Origin: JAPLHP01 sp963720375
GTDB taxonomy: Bacteria; Chloroflexota; Dehalococcoidia; UBA2247; RBG-13-53-26
Direction: 5' to 3'
Assembly (NCBI GenBank): GCA_963720375.1
Contig: CAVRFM010000024.1
Span: forward strand, 1 to 64,000
Length of the DNA: 64,000 bases
Position numbers and translations under genes: made by a program. The notes under the pieces were generated by a model. It ran no database searches and had not been told where the DNA came from. It saw only the letters and a program-made list of their open reading frames with translations. Below, one piece after another: positions 24,764 through 32,875 of the stretch (the stretch's first letter is position 1; every line of letters starts with the position of its first letter).

Positions 24764-25687
24764 CTGGCTGGGAACGATGCGCACCAGCTGAGCTGGCATT
24801 TGAAATGCTCTTTCTGCAACTACCTTTCTCGCACCATCAAGGAGCATATTGCCCATCTTGGCCATTCCCCCACCAACGATGATCATCTCGGGGTTGAATA
24901 TGTTAACCAGGTTCACCATACCTACACCCAGGTAGTTCGCTGCTCTGGAGACAATTGTTAAAGCCAGAGTGTCTCCTTTTTGGGCTGCAGTGGCTACTGT
25001 CTGGGCAGTGATGTTCTGCAGGTCTCCCTCAGCGAGCTCAATGATGGTAGTCTTGGCGCCCTGGGCGATAAGCCTTCTTGCTTCTCTGGCCACTGCTTTG
25101 CCCGAGGCCAGCATTTCAAGACAGCCGATGTTACCACAACTGCAGCGAGGCCCATTGATATCAATCGTAGTGTGGCCTATTTCGCCGGCGCTTCCAGAGG
25201 GGCCGCTGTACAACCTGCCATCGATAATGATCCCGCCACCGATGCCTGTGCTCACTGTAAGATAGATCAAGTTGTTCATGCCTCTTCCAGCACCAAAGAT
25301 GTGCTCTCCTAGAGCAGCGGCGCTGGCATCATTCATAATGAAGGTTCGTATCCCTGTGGCTTTCTCTACCATGTCTTTCAGCGGGATATTGTGCCAGCCA
25401 GGCAGATTGGGTGAGTCTGTTACTAGACCTTTCTCTGAATCTATGGCTCCAGCAGCAGCAATGCCTATTGTAGCGATAGAGTAGGATGAAGAAAGTGCAT
25501 TACTGACAAGGCTATTAACCGTAGTCATTATGCGGTTGATTACTGCATCTGCCCCCTCCTCAGCTAGGGTGGGATTGTATTCTCGGGAGATAATCTCACC
25601 CCTGCACGAGATTAGGGCGGTAACGATCTTGGTGCCACCCAGATCTACTGCCAGAATAGGGCTTTCCTCAGTTGGTCCTGCCATCAT
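24698..25687 (-). CDS. ROK family sugar kinase (glucokinase-like)
   Basis: This kinase probably phosphorylates glucose or a related hexose. Of about 329 aa, LAVDLGGTKIVTAL near 12 is the ATP phosphate loop, NDASAAALGEHIFGAGRG near 105 holds the catalytic Asp region, and CSCGNIGCLEMLASG near 165 is the ROK zinc motif. ATG 25687 (MMAGPTEES) is chosen because a strong promoter lies immediately upstream and would overlap any earlier start, such as ATG 25726. The 3' end overlaps tgt by 66 bases, tail to tail. Confidence 0.9.
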   Translation of the reverse strand: MMAGPTEESPILAVDLGGTKIVTALISCRGEIISREYNPTLAEEGADAVINRIMTTVNSLVSNALSSSYSIATIGIAAAGAIDSEKGLVTDSPNLPGWHNIPLKDMVEKATGIRTFIMNDASAAALGEHIFGAGRGMNNLIYLTVSTGIGGGIIIDGRLYSGPSGSAGEIGHTTIDINGPRCSCGNIGCLEMLASGKAVAREARRLIAQGAKTTIIELAEGDLQNITAQTVATAAQKGDTLALTIVSRAANYLGVGMVNLVNIFNPEMIIVGGGMAKMGNMLLDGARKVVAERAFQMPAQLVRIVPSQLGDNAGVLGAVAFARELRRPL

Positions 25688-25696
25688 CCTTTTTGC

Positions 25697-25726
25697 ATTA
25701 TAGCTGTCGTGATACTGTATTATCAA
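25697..25726 (-). promoter_or_regulatory. Strong sigma70-type promoter for the ROK kinase
   Basis: On the minus strand TTGATA (25726-25721) and consensus TATAAT (25702-25697) are 18 bases apart. The expected transcription start is within a few bases of the ATG at 25687, so the mRNA should be leaderless or nearly so. Confidence 0.65.
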
Positions 25727-25792
25727 TCAATTTCTGCAAGTCGAGCCAAAGTGGATTACGAAAATCTGCCAGGCCGGATTCGATCGGTTGGG

Positions 25793-26168
25793 TCAAAGTA
25801 CTGGTTCCACGATGATCTCAGTGCCTGGGGTTATTTGTTTTAGTGGTTTGGGGTTACCGATTATTCTGCCTAGCACTGTGACGGGACTTACTGCTCGGAT
25901 CTCATCTCTGTGACTTGCGGGGGTAGGTCCGAAGAAAATACAGAGCGAGTGTCCCTCTGGCCAATAGCCCAAATCTCCTATTTCAACTATCTCTTCTCCC
26001 GTTTTCAATCTCAAGCTTGAGCGGTATGGGGAAATAAATCTCTTCGCCCCAGGTATTGGCCTTTCCTTTGAGAGGCAGAATCTCCCAGAAAGCCCTTGCT
26101 GTTCTTGTGTCGTTTAATTGAGCCTGCAATTCAACGATACCTGCTCCGATTCTAATCTGTTTCTTCAT
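25793..26168 (-). CDS. Cyclophilin-like fold protein, with a single-base frameshift
   Basis: A small beta-barrel protein of the type seen in DUF369-like and TM1367-like proteins: QLNDTRTARAFWEILPLKGKANTWGEEIYFPIP in the first part, then DLGYWPEGHSLCIFFGPTP after the break. The two halves are in different frames. Removing one base from the CCC at 25998-26000 gives ENGEEIVEIGDLGYW and a 124-aa protein of normal family length. Members are sometimes annotated as peptidyl-prolyl isomerase-like, but activity is unproven. It precedes the ROK gene on the minus strand. Confidence 0.75.
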
Positions 26169-26208
26169 TTGATGTGCTTTCCCTCATATCGTAGAGAGCA
26201 GTGTTCTA

Positions 26209-27277
26209 TTAAGTAAAGCACCGCCAGTAGCTCCTAAGGTTCTCTTTGACTTCCTTTATGACCGTTTTTGTTTCTTTAAGTTTGTAGTCAGTCTTGAGAG
26301 AGAACAAGAAAGGTTCCGTAAACTCGAGGTCGAGTTTGGCCACTCCTGAGACCAAGGAAAGCCACCCGTAAGGCAGGACTGTCTGGTTATATCCGCTTCC
26401 AAGGAGATCGACTGCCTTTCCACCACATACTCTTTCGGCGACTTCTCTCACTTTTCTGCCGATCATTTTGAAGCCCTTGAGAGTAAGCCCCAGGTCAGTC
26501 AGCTCATCGGCGAAGTGGGGGTCAGAGCCCCCGTTCCTGATGATTATCTGGGGGGCAAATTCCTCTGCCAGAGGAGTGAATATTTCATCCAATACGCATT
26601 CGTAGGCATCATCGGAGGCTCCCGGAGGTAGAGGCACATTTACAGTGAAACCCTTGCCTTTTCCCTCCCCGATTTCATAGGCAAAGCCGGTTCCTGGATA
26701 AAGGGTTCGGGGGTCCTGGTGAATATCGATGAACAATACCATCGGATCCTGGTAGAAAATCTGGCAGGTTCCGTCTCCAGCGTGAGCATCGGTGTCAAGG
26801 ATCAGAATCCTCTCCAAGACCGTGGTTCTCAATTAGATTCTTAACGCATACAGCCACATCGTTGTAGATGCAAAACCCTGCCCCGTAGTTACTTTTGGCG
26901 TGGTGTAGCCCGCCGCCAACGCCAACGGCATTGGTGAAACTGCCCTTCCAAACGAGTTCTGTTGCTGTTAGAGAGGCTCCGACGATTAACCTGGCAGCTT
27001 TCTCCATTCCTGGCTGGAGGGGAGTGTCCGGACTGAGGAACCTGTAGCTGGGTAACCAGATTCCCTTGGAGTCACCTTGCAGGAAGTCGATGTAGTTTCT
27101 ATCGTGAACAAGGAGTAACTCTTCGTCTGTTGCATGCCTCGGCTCGACAACTTCAAAGTCGTTGACCTTCTCTGTCAGCAAGTTCATGAAGTTGGCATAT
27201 CTGTCACTCCTGAAAGGGTGCCCAGGGCCGAAATCATAACCTTTTATCTGCTCACTATATGCTATAGCTAGCGTCAT
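26209..27277 (-). CDS. Histone deacetylase-family amidohydrolase (AcuC-like), with a single-base frameshift
   Basis: This is a zinc-dependent deacetylase fold protein; bacterial members act on acetylated proteins, polyamines or acetoin-related targets. Before the break: GHPFRSDRY, GVGGGLHHAKSNYGAGFCIYNDV. After it: ILDTDAHAGDGT (zinc ligands), FIDIHQDPRTLYPGTG, and NGGSDPHFADELTDLGLT. One extra base at about 26814-26815 separates the halves; without it NHGLERILILD is continuous and the length is 355 aa, normal for the family. The second half starts at no good start codon, so this is one gene. Confidence 0.85.
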
Positions 27278-27336
27278 CTGGCTCCATACCGATAACAGAG
27301 TGCGTACTGGTTACTTTGCTATGCAAGGGCTGCCAT

Positions 27337-28002
27337 CTATTTGATTTTGACACGAATCAGGATGTCTCCGGGGTGGCCATCGGTTGCCTGGCAAGCGTTT
27401 GTCAGCTTCAGTACATTACCCGTCTTCACTCCAGGGGGCACTTTTATCTCTACCTTTTTGCCCTTCCTGGTCAGCATCTTCTTGGTGCCTTTCTTGGCCT
27501 CGTCTTTCGTTATCGTCAATTCGTAGCGGACGTCCTGTCCACGAGGACCTCTTGTCTGACGGAAGAAATCTTCAAGATTGCCGTTGCCTCCGGGCCCAGT
27601 CTCGAACCTGATAGTTCTTCCGGGGCCGTACGTCCTGAAGGTAAAATGGCCGCCCGATCCTCTCAGGGCATCACCAAAAATGTCCTCGAGGAAGTCATAA
27701 CCAAGGCCTGATTGGCCGAAGTCCCGCATCAGGTCTTCAAATGTAGTTCTCGTGGCCGCATTCCCGAAGATATCGCCCACGTTACCCACTGTCCCGAATC
27801 GGTCATACTGCTGCCTCTTCTCTGGATTGCCCAGCACAGCATAGGCCTCGTTTATACCCTTGAACTTCTCGTTGGCCCATGCTTCCTTATCTGGGTTGCG
27901 GTCTGGGTGGTATTGCATCGCCATGTTTCTATAGGCTCTTTTTATATCTTGGTCGCTGGCATCTCTAGGAATACCTAGAATCTGATAATAGTCCTTGGCC
28001 AT
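27337..28002 (-). CDS. Short DnaJ/CbpA-like co-chaperone
   Basis: This is a J-domain partner for a DnaK-type chaperone. Of 221 aa, residues ~4-70 are the J domain with HPD near 33-35. Residues ~80-150 are Gly/Phe-rich, and a single C-terminal substrate-binding barrel follows (YELTITKDEAKKGTKKML ... GHPGDILIRVKIK). The zinc-finger domain of DnaJ and the second C-terminal barrel and dimerisation helix of CbpA are absent, so the protein is about 80-100 residues short of CbpA. No dnaK or grpE lies nearby. Confidence 0.85.
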   Translation of the reverse strand: MAKDYYQILGIPRDASDQDIKRAYRNMAMQYHPDRNPDKEAWANEKFKGINEAYAVLGNPEKRQQYDRFGTVGNVGDIFGNAATRTTFEDLMRDFGQSGLGYDFLEDIFGDALRGSGGHFTFRTYGPGRTIRFETGPGGNGNLEDFFRQTRGPRGQDVRYELTITKDEAKKGTKKMLTRKGKKVEIKVPPGVKTGNVLKLTNACQATDGHPGDILIRVKIK

Positions 28003-28206
28003 TCTCCTCCGATGTCCTTGCTTTCTCTGCTGCCGAAGCTAGTTTGTCTTCGTGCTGCAAATCCCTCGTGTGGCGAATCCCGAACACAAGTATAGCATCT
28101 ATGTCCCTTAGTCTCTATCTAATGGAAACAGGAAGCTGGGTGGACATCCCCGAGACATCGGCAAAGGGTCTTTGTACCTCTGCACGTCCCTACGGAGGAA
28201 GCAATG

Positions 28207-28230
28207 CCCTCTCCCTTCAAAGGGTGAGGG
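28207..28230. repeat. Hairpin-forming inverted repeat
   Basis: CCCTCTCCCT (28207-28216) and AGGGTGAGGG (28221-28230) form a ten-pair stem with one T-T mismatch and a TCAA loop. It lies between the DnaJ-like gene and the end of the acyl-CoA operon. The rest of this 319-base gap holds only this hairpin and the one listed next. Confidence 0.5.
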
Positions 28231-28246
28231 TGGAATACCCCAAGAA

Positions 28247-28291
28247 AGACGCCAGCCCGAGATTGGTGAACAATCCCTGCGGCTGGCGTCT
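28247..28291 (-). terminator. Likely intrinsic terminator of the acyl-CoA operon
   Basis: An 11-base perfect inverted repeat (AGACGCCAGCC / GGCTGGCGTCT) with a 23-base loop lies about 30 bases after the MaoC-like gene stop, in the direction of its transcription. On the minus strand it is followed by a T-rich stretch (TTTCTT). Confidence 0.5.
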
Positions 28292-28321
28292 AGCGCTGAC
28301 TATTTGGTTGGACAGGAGCTC

Positions 28322-28732
28322 TTAGCCTAGGTTCATCACGCGGCCACTGGCTGCGGCCACTACTTCTTTACGCTGATTGGTGAACGTGGACTTCATGGAA
28401 AAGAGCAGCATTTTCCTCTTGTCGTTCGACTTGTCATCGACGCCGGTGAACTCATTCACAACGGTGATGGTGTCGCCCGCTTTTATCGGCTTGAAGAACT
28501 CCCACTCCCCCCCGGCATCAACTATGCCTGGGTACGGAAACGGAGGCATCTGCGCGCCCTCTCCCATTAGCATGGCGGCAGTCAACATTCCTGGCGGCAG
28601 GCGATCATGCCACTTTGGATTAGGGTCACCAATGGCTTCACAGTACCGCTTGATCATCGTCTTGTCGATCTCGAAAACGGTAGGCTTCCCCTTGTTTCCG
28701 ACAAACTTCTTCATTTCATCCATGTTCACCAT
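28322..28732 (-). CDS. MaoC-like / FAS1-type dehydratase-domain protein (enoyl-CoA hydratase-like)
   Basis: A 136-aa single hotdog-fold protein resembling the N-terminal MaoC dehydratase domain (NKGKPTVFEIDKTMIKRYCEAIGDPNP near 10-37, then PPGMLTAAMLMGEG and GGEWEFFKPIKAGDTITV). It probably works as one half of a heteromeric enoyl-CoA hydratase, as ChsH1/ChsH2 do in sterol side-chain degradation. In that system one chain carries a MaoC and a DUF35 domain; here the DUF35 protein is a separate gene. It is the last gene of the operon. Confidence 0.75.
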   Translation of the reverse strand: MVNMDEMKKFVGNKGKPTVFEIDKTMIKRYCEAIGDPNPKWHDRLPPGMLTAAMLMGEGAQMPPFPYPGIVDAGGEWEFFKPIKAGDTITVVNEFTGVDDKSNDKRKMLLFSMKSTFTNQRKEVVAAASGRVMNLG

Positions 28733-28794
28733 ATCCCGTTCTCCTTTCGTAGACTTCTGCGATAGAGACAGTCCAGATGATTATTCTATAACTG

Positions 28795-30045
28795 CTACCA
28801 AGCCTTGGTCAAAATGCAGGCCGCATTGTTGCCGGCATAGCCGTATGTCTGAGCAAGACCGTTGACCAACTTGGTCTTCTTGACCTGGCCTTTACCTGCC
28901 TCACCACGCATCTGGCGGACGAGCTGGCAGACCTGGGAAAGACCCTGGGCCACCACAGCCTCGCCCTGAGCGGCCACGCCGCCACCGGAGCAGACCGGTA
29001 GCTCGCCGTCTATCGGGTGGACCTTGCCGGACATGAGCATCTTGTCGGCTTCGCCGGCTTTGAGACCGAGGATGCACTCCAGATAGACCAGGTAGTGCCA
29101 TGACGAGTTGTCCGGGAGCTCGATGATGTCGATATCCCCAGGTTGGAAACCTGAATTCTTGTAGATGGTCTTGATGGCGTTGCGGGACTCTGAGAGGTCG
29201 GGCACGCCGGGGCGCGGGTAAGAGGAGCAGAAGGTCAGCCGTATGGTCGGGTCGCCGAAGGTCGGGGTGCCGATCGTGATCGCTTTGACCAGGAGCGGCT
29301 TCTTGGTGTACTTCTTGGCTTTGTCCAAGGTGGTGACGATAACGGCGCCGGCACCGTCGGAAGTGGCGCAGATTTCGAAGAGGCGGAGTGGCTCGGCCAC
29401 GTACTTGGAGGCCTTGATCTCGTCCATGGTGAAGACCTTCTGATAGCGGGCATACGGGTTATTCACAGCGCCCTGGGATGTGATGTGCTTGGCATAGGCC
29501 AGCGTTTCGTCGGTGGTACCGACGTCGTGCATGCGGCGCTTGAGTTCCATTGCCCAGTAAGCCGGGTTGGTCTCGCCGGTCATGCAGAAGCGGACATAGT
29601 CGGTATCATTGAAGCCACCCTTGTCAAATTTAGATGGGGCAGCGTCGCGGAGCTGGGGCCGGAAGAAGCCGCCAGCGGACTTGTCGGCGGCGATGGCGAT
29701 AGCAGTATCAGCGTATCCAGAGGCGACCGCTAGGACCGCTTCACGCAGGATAGCCTGGCCTGAGGCGCAGGCATTCACGCAGTTGACCATTGGGATGCCG
29801 GTCTCGCCCATCATACGGGCGATGGAGGTGCCCATGAGCAGGGAGGGTACGCCGCCGCGGTCGGCGATCCACATGTAAGCGCCGAAGGCCGCGCTCTCTA
29901 TTTCGCGCCAGGTCATGTTGGCGTCCTTCAGGGCCGCGCCGATGGTCTCCACGCCCATTTCCTGCATGGATTTCTCGGGGAACTGTCCCCACGGATGCTG
30001 GCCGATGCCCACGATTGCAACTTCACGCATAGCTTTCATCGTCAT
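28795..30045 (-). CDS. Thiolase-fold lipid-transfer protein / Ltp2-like aldolase candidate
   Basis: The 416-aa protein of the SCPx-thiolase type has VGIGQHPWGQFPEKS near the N-terminus and NACASGQAILREAVLAV near 87-103, including a Cys at the nucleophile position. The C-terminal thiolase motif GHPxGxTG is replaced by GEAVVAQG after CSGGGVAAQ near 361-378, and the usual NxHD-like segment reads ELPDNSSWHYL. It is therefore unlikely to be a normal degradative thiolase. With the adjacent DUF35 gene it resembles Ltp2-DUF35 retro-aldolases, which release a short acyl-CoA from 3-hydroxyacyl-CoA side chains. That assignment is by context and family. Confidence 0.75.
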   Translation of the reverse strand: MTMKAMREVAIVGIGQHPWGQFPEKSMQEMGVETIGAALKDANMTWREIESAAFGAYMWIADRGGVPSLLMGTSIARMMGETGIPMVNCVNACASGQAILREAVLAVASGYADTAIAIAADKSAGGFFRPQLRDAAPSKFDKGGFNDTDYVRFCMTGETNPAYWAMELKRRMHDVGTTDETLAYAKHITSQGAVNNPYARYQKVFTMDEIKASKYVAEPLRLFEICATSDGAGAVIVTTLDKAKKYTKKPLLVKAITIGTPTFGDPTIRLTFCSSYPRPGVPDLSESRNAIKTIYKNSGFQPGDIDIIELPDNSSWHYLVYLECILGLKAGEADKMLMSGKVHPIDGELPVCSGGGVAAQGEAVVAQGLSQVCQLVRQMRGEAGKGQVKKTKLVNGLAQTYGYAGNNAACILTKAW

Positions 30046-30051
30046 AATCTC

Positions 30052-30474
30052 CTATTTCTCCACCGGCTTCCACATCCAGGTGATGTATTCGTTCTCGGCA
30101 TCCTCGTACAGCTTGCCGACCGTCATCTCCACCTTCTGGCCGATCTTGAGGCCTTCGGTGGTAGTGGTCATGCCCAGTACGCGCATGCCCTCTGGCACGT
30201 CAACCATGGCTACGCCGTAGGGCTTGAACGGGTCCATCTTGAAGGGCTGTGCAGGCTGTGCCGTGTGAATAGTATAGGTGTACATTGTGCCTTTGTTGCT
30301 CAGAGGCACGACCTCCATGTTGGCCTTGTCCTTGGCGCAGTCAGGATTTCCGCAGAATGGGACTGTCGGAAAGAAGTACGCACCGCACTTCTTGCACTTG
30401 CTCGCCAGGAGTTGAGGTTTGTCAGCGGGCCAAGTGAATAGGCCCCCTATTATCGGGACTTGCTTCTTTGCCAT
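30052..30474 (-). CDS. DUF35 zinc-ribbon/OB-fold protein
   Basis: The 140-aa protein has a rubredoxin-like zinc ribbon CKKCGAYFFPTVPFCGNPDC near 26-45 followed by an OB-fold domain (GTMYTYTIHTAQPAQPF, YGVAMVDVPEGMRVLGM). DUF35 proteins bind acyl-CoA and act as obligate partners of thiolase-fold enzymes such as Ltp2 or archaeal HMG-CoA synthase. It ends 6 bases before the thiolase-fold gene starts, as expected for such a complex. Confidence 0.85.
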   Translation of the reverse strand: MAKKQVPIIGGLFTWPADKPQLLASKCKKCGAYFFPTVPFCGNPDCAKDKANMEVVPLSNKGTMYTYTIHTAQPAQPFKMDPFKPYGVAMVDVPEGMRVLGMTTTTEGLKIGQKVEMTVGKLYEDAENEYITWMWKPVEK

Positions 30475-30547
30475 ATTTTGCTCTCCTTTCTGAGTCTGTT
30501 GCTTCCCTTTATCAACTTTGGAAACGGACGTGGTGATGGTGCATTGG

Positions 30548-31675
30548 CTAGAGCCCTATCTCTTTTGCCACGAACCGTCTCTGATATTGAGCATCTCCGA
30601 AAGCGAACTCGGATACCTTGGCTCGCTTGGAATATAAAGGCAGGTCATGGTCTTCACAGAAGCCGATGGCTCCGTGACACTGATGCGCCAGGTCGCAAAT
30701 CCGTTTATAGGCGTCACTGCACCAGGACTTGGCCATGCCGACGTCTTTGGCAAAAGGCAGATTCTCATTGACCTTCCAGGCCACCATATAGGTGATGTAC
30801 TTCATCCCTTCAAGGTCAACGGCCATGTTGGCGGCATGGTGTTGGAGTGGCGCCAAAGTGCCGATAGGCTTGTCAAACTGGACCCTCTCCTTGAGATAAG
30901 TAACCGTCATGTCCAGGACCTGCTGGGCTCCGCCCTCCATCTCGGCGCATTTGAGCACAGTGGCCATCTCCAGCAGCCTGGTGATGCGCTCTTTGCCGCG
31001 GTGAGCCTCTCCCAGCCTCTTGGCCTCGGAAATTTTGAGCCCCTTGATGATCACCTTCGACTGCTTGTCTCCGGAAATGGTGTCTATCGTGGAACAGGTC
31101 ACGTTGGGACTCTTGGCATCCACCAGAAACAGATCGAGTCCTTCCTGCTTGGTGGCATGCTTGGTCTTGGCGGCCACCAGTATAAGGTCGGCCACATGAG
31201 CGTTTTCCACGAAGAGCTTGGTTCCATTGATGATCCAGTCATTGCCCTCCGCTGTAGCTTGGCACTGGAAAGCATCCAGTTCGTAGCCCACGCCTGGTTC
31301 GCTGAAAGCCGTGGTGATAACCAGTTTGCCCGAGGCTATCTTGGGGAGCAGGTCAGCCTTCTGCTGGTCACTCGCCATTTCCAGAACGGCCAGAGTGCCC
31401 ACTAGTGATGAGAAGAATGGCCCCACGAGAGCGCCTCTTCCCATTTCCTCCACCAGGGCCACAATGTCCATGAAGCTGCCGCCCACGCCTCCGTACTGCT
31501 CCGGAATGATCAGGCCCGGCCAGCCCAATTCGGTCATCTTGGCCCACAGCTCCGGGGTGAATCCCTTCTCGTCCTTTATCAGCTTCCTGACCGTATCCCT
31601 GGGGCATTCCGCGGCCAGGAAATCACGAGCCATCTTGCGCAGCATTTCTTGTTCTTCGGTGAAGGTAAAGTCCAT
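30548..31675 (-). CDS. Acyl-CoA dehydrogenase, divergent subunit
   Basis: This is a 375-aa FAD-dependent dehydrogenase of the ACAD fold (MDFTFTEEQEMLRKMARDF, TAFSEPGVGYELDAFQCQAT, GTLAPLQHHAANMAVDLEG). The C-terminal GGTxEIxR FAD-binding segment of normal ACADs is missing and reads EFAFGDAQYQRRFVAKEI. It lies 18 bases after the second ACAD. This matches the FadE28/FadE29 (ChsE1/ChsE2) pattern, where two unlike chains share one active site in an alpha2beta2 enzyme. Heteromer formation is an inference. Confidence 0.85.
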   Translation of the reverse strand: MDFTFTEEQEMLRKMARDFLAAECPRDTVRKLIKDEKGFTPELWAKMTELGWPGLIIPEQYGGVGGSFMDIVALVEEMGRGALVGPFFSSLVGTLAVLEMASDQQKADLLPKIASGKLVITTAFSEPGVGYELDAFQCQATAEGNDWIINGTKLFVENAHVADLILVAAKTKHATKQEGLDLFLVDAKSPNVTCSTIDTISGDKQSKVIIKGLKISEAKRLGEAHRGKERITRLLEMATVLKCAEMEGGAQQVLDMTVTYLKERVQFDKPIGTLAPLQHHAANMAVDLEGMKYITYMVAWKVNENLPFAKDVGMAKSWCSDAYKRICDLAHQCHGAIGFCEDHDLPLYSKRAKVSEFAFGDAQYQRRFVAKEIGL

Positions 31676-31693
31676 CTTTCTATCCTCTTCCCT

Positions 31694-32875
31694 CTAGCCT
31701 CTCGGCAGGCTCAAGCCTCTGGTGGCTATCGTCATCCTTTGGATTTCTGAAGTGCCTCCGGCGAGGCTCAGACCTCTGTTGAACTTGTAGAGGAAGGTGA
31801 ATCTCTTTCTCAGTTTGGTCCATTTAGAGTCTTCGCCAAGCTGTACCTCCGGGCCCAGGATTTGCAACGCGACGTGGGCCAGGCGCTGCCCCAGTTCATC
31901 GGCGAAAACCTTGACGACTGAAGATTCCCAACTTATGCTGGCCCCTTTGTTCAGCAACCAGGCGGCCTTATAGTTGATCATGCGACTCACTTCAAGTTCA
32001 ACAGCTAGTTCAGCCAGTGTATCCCGGATCACCTGATTGTCTTTCAATCTGTGGCCATCGTATCTTGCATCATTGACATATTCGACGAGCTCTTCCAGGT
32101 CTTTCTTGCTTCCTGCATGTCTCAGGCATCTTCCCCAGAATCTGTCTCCTTCCAGGGCTTCAAAAACGAGAGGGAGTCCGCGATTCTCTTGGCCCAGGAG
32201 ATACTTCTTATGAACACGAACATCCTCAAGAAATATCTCATTGAAAGACTTGGCGCCAGCCATATCGATAATCGGGTTTACTGTCACCCCAGGAAGTCTT
32301 ACATCTACCAAAAATGTACTCAGTCCCTTGGATTTCGGAGCCTCAGGGTCTGTCCTCGCTAACAGTAAGCACCACTCTGCCAGGTGTGCCCCGGTAGGCC
32401 AGATCTTCTGCCCGTTAATAATATAGTCGTCTCCATTCTTTATCGCTCGAGTCGCTGTGTTCAGCAGGTCAGAGCCTGCCCCCGGTTCGCTCAAGCCTGT
32501 GGAGAAGAGTATCTCGGCCTTTGCCATCTTGGGGAGGAACTCTTTCTTCTGCTCATCGGTGCCGTAGCGCAGGATTCCTGCAGCCGCAGCATCTCCAAAC
32601 AAATGCCCGTATTGTGGTGCTCTGTGGTAGGCCAGTTCTTCAGCAGCGACGAAGCGCTGCATGACAGTCCCGCCCATTCCGCCGTACTCTTTGGGCCAGG
32701 CTATTGATAACCAACCTTTTTGCCCTAGCCTCTGCGTAAAGGCACGGGACCAGCCACCAAAACTGTAGCCCTCATCCTCAATTTCACATGGAAAACTTTC
32801 CGGTGGCTCTTTCTCGCAGAATTCCCGGACTTCTTTTCTAAGCTTTTCTTCCTGTTCAGAAAATCGGAAATCCAT
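31694..32875 (-). CDS. Acyl-CoA dehydrogenase
   Basis: A 393-aa ACAD that probably introduces the alpha-beta double bond in an acyl-CoA. Features: WPKEYGGMGGTVMQRFVAAEELA near 60-82, FSTGLSEPGAGSDL near 133, and GGTSEIQRMTIA near the C-terminus. The position where medium-chain enzymes carry the Glu base just before the GT of that motif is Gly here, so the base, if present, lies elsewhere. Its stop/start region overlaps the neighbouring PNPOx-like stop by one base. It is the first ACAD of the operon and the likely partner of the second. Confidence 0.88.
   Translation of the reverse strand: MDFRFSEQEEKLRKEVREFCEKEPPESFPCEIEDEGYSFGGWSRAFTQRLGQKGWLSIAWPKEYGGMGGTVMQRFVAAEELAYHRAPQYGHLFGDAAAAGILRYGTDEQKKEFLPKMAKAEILFSTGLSEPGAGSDLLNTATRAIKNGDDYIINGQKIWPTGAHLAEWCLLLARTDPEAPKSKGLSTFLVDVRLPGVTVNPIIDMAGAKSFNEIFLEDVRVHKKYLLGQENRGLPLVFEALEGDRFWGRCLRHAGSKKDLEELVEYVNDARYDGHRLKDNQVIRDTLAELAVELEVSRMINYKAAWLLNKGASISWESSVVKVFADELGQRLAHVALQILGPEVQLGEDSKWTKLRKRFTFLYKFNRGLSLAGGTSEIQRMTIATRGLSLPRG

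Noticed and set aside
26209..26832. Second half of the HDAC-like protein as an independent gene
   Set aside because: It has no proper start, and removal of one base joins it smoothly to the first half at conserved residues.
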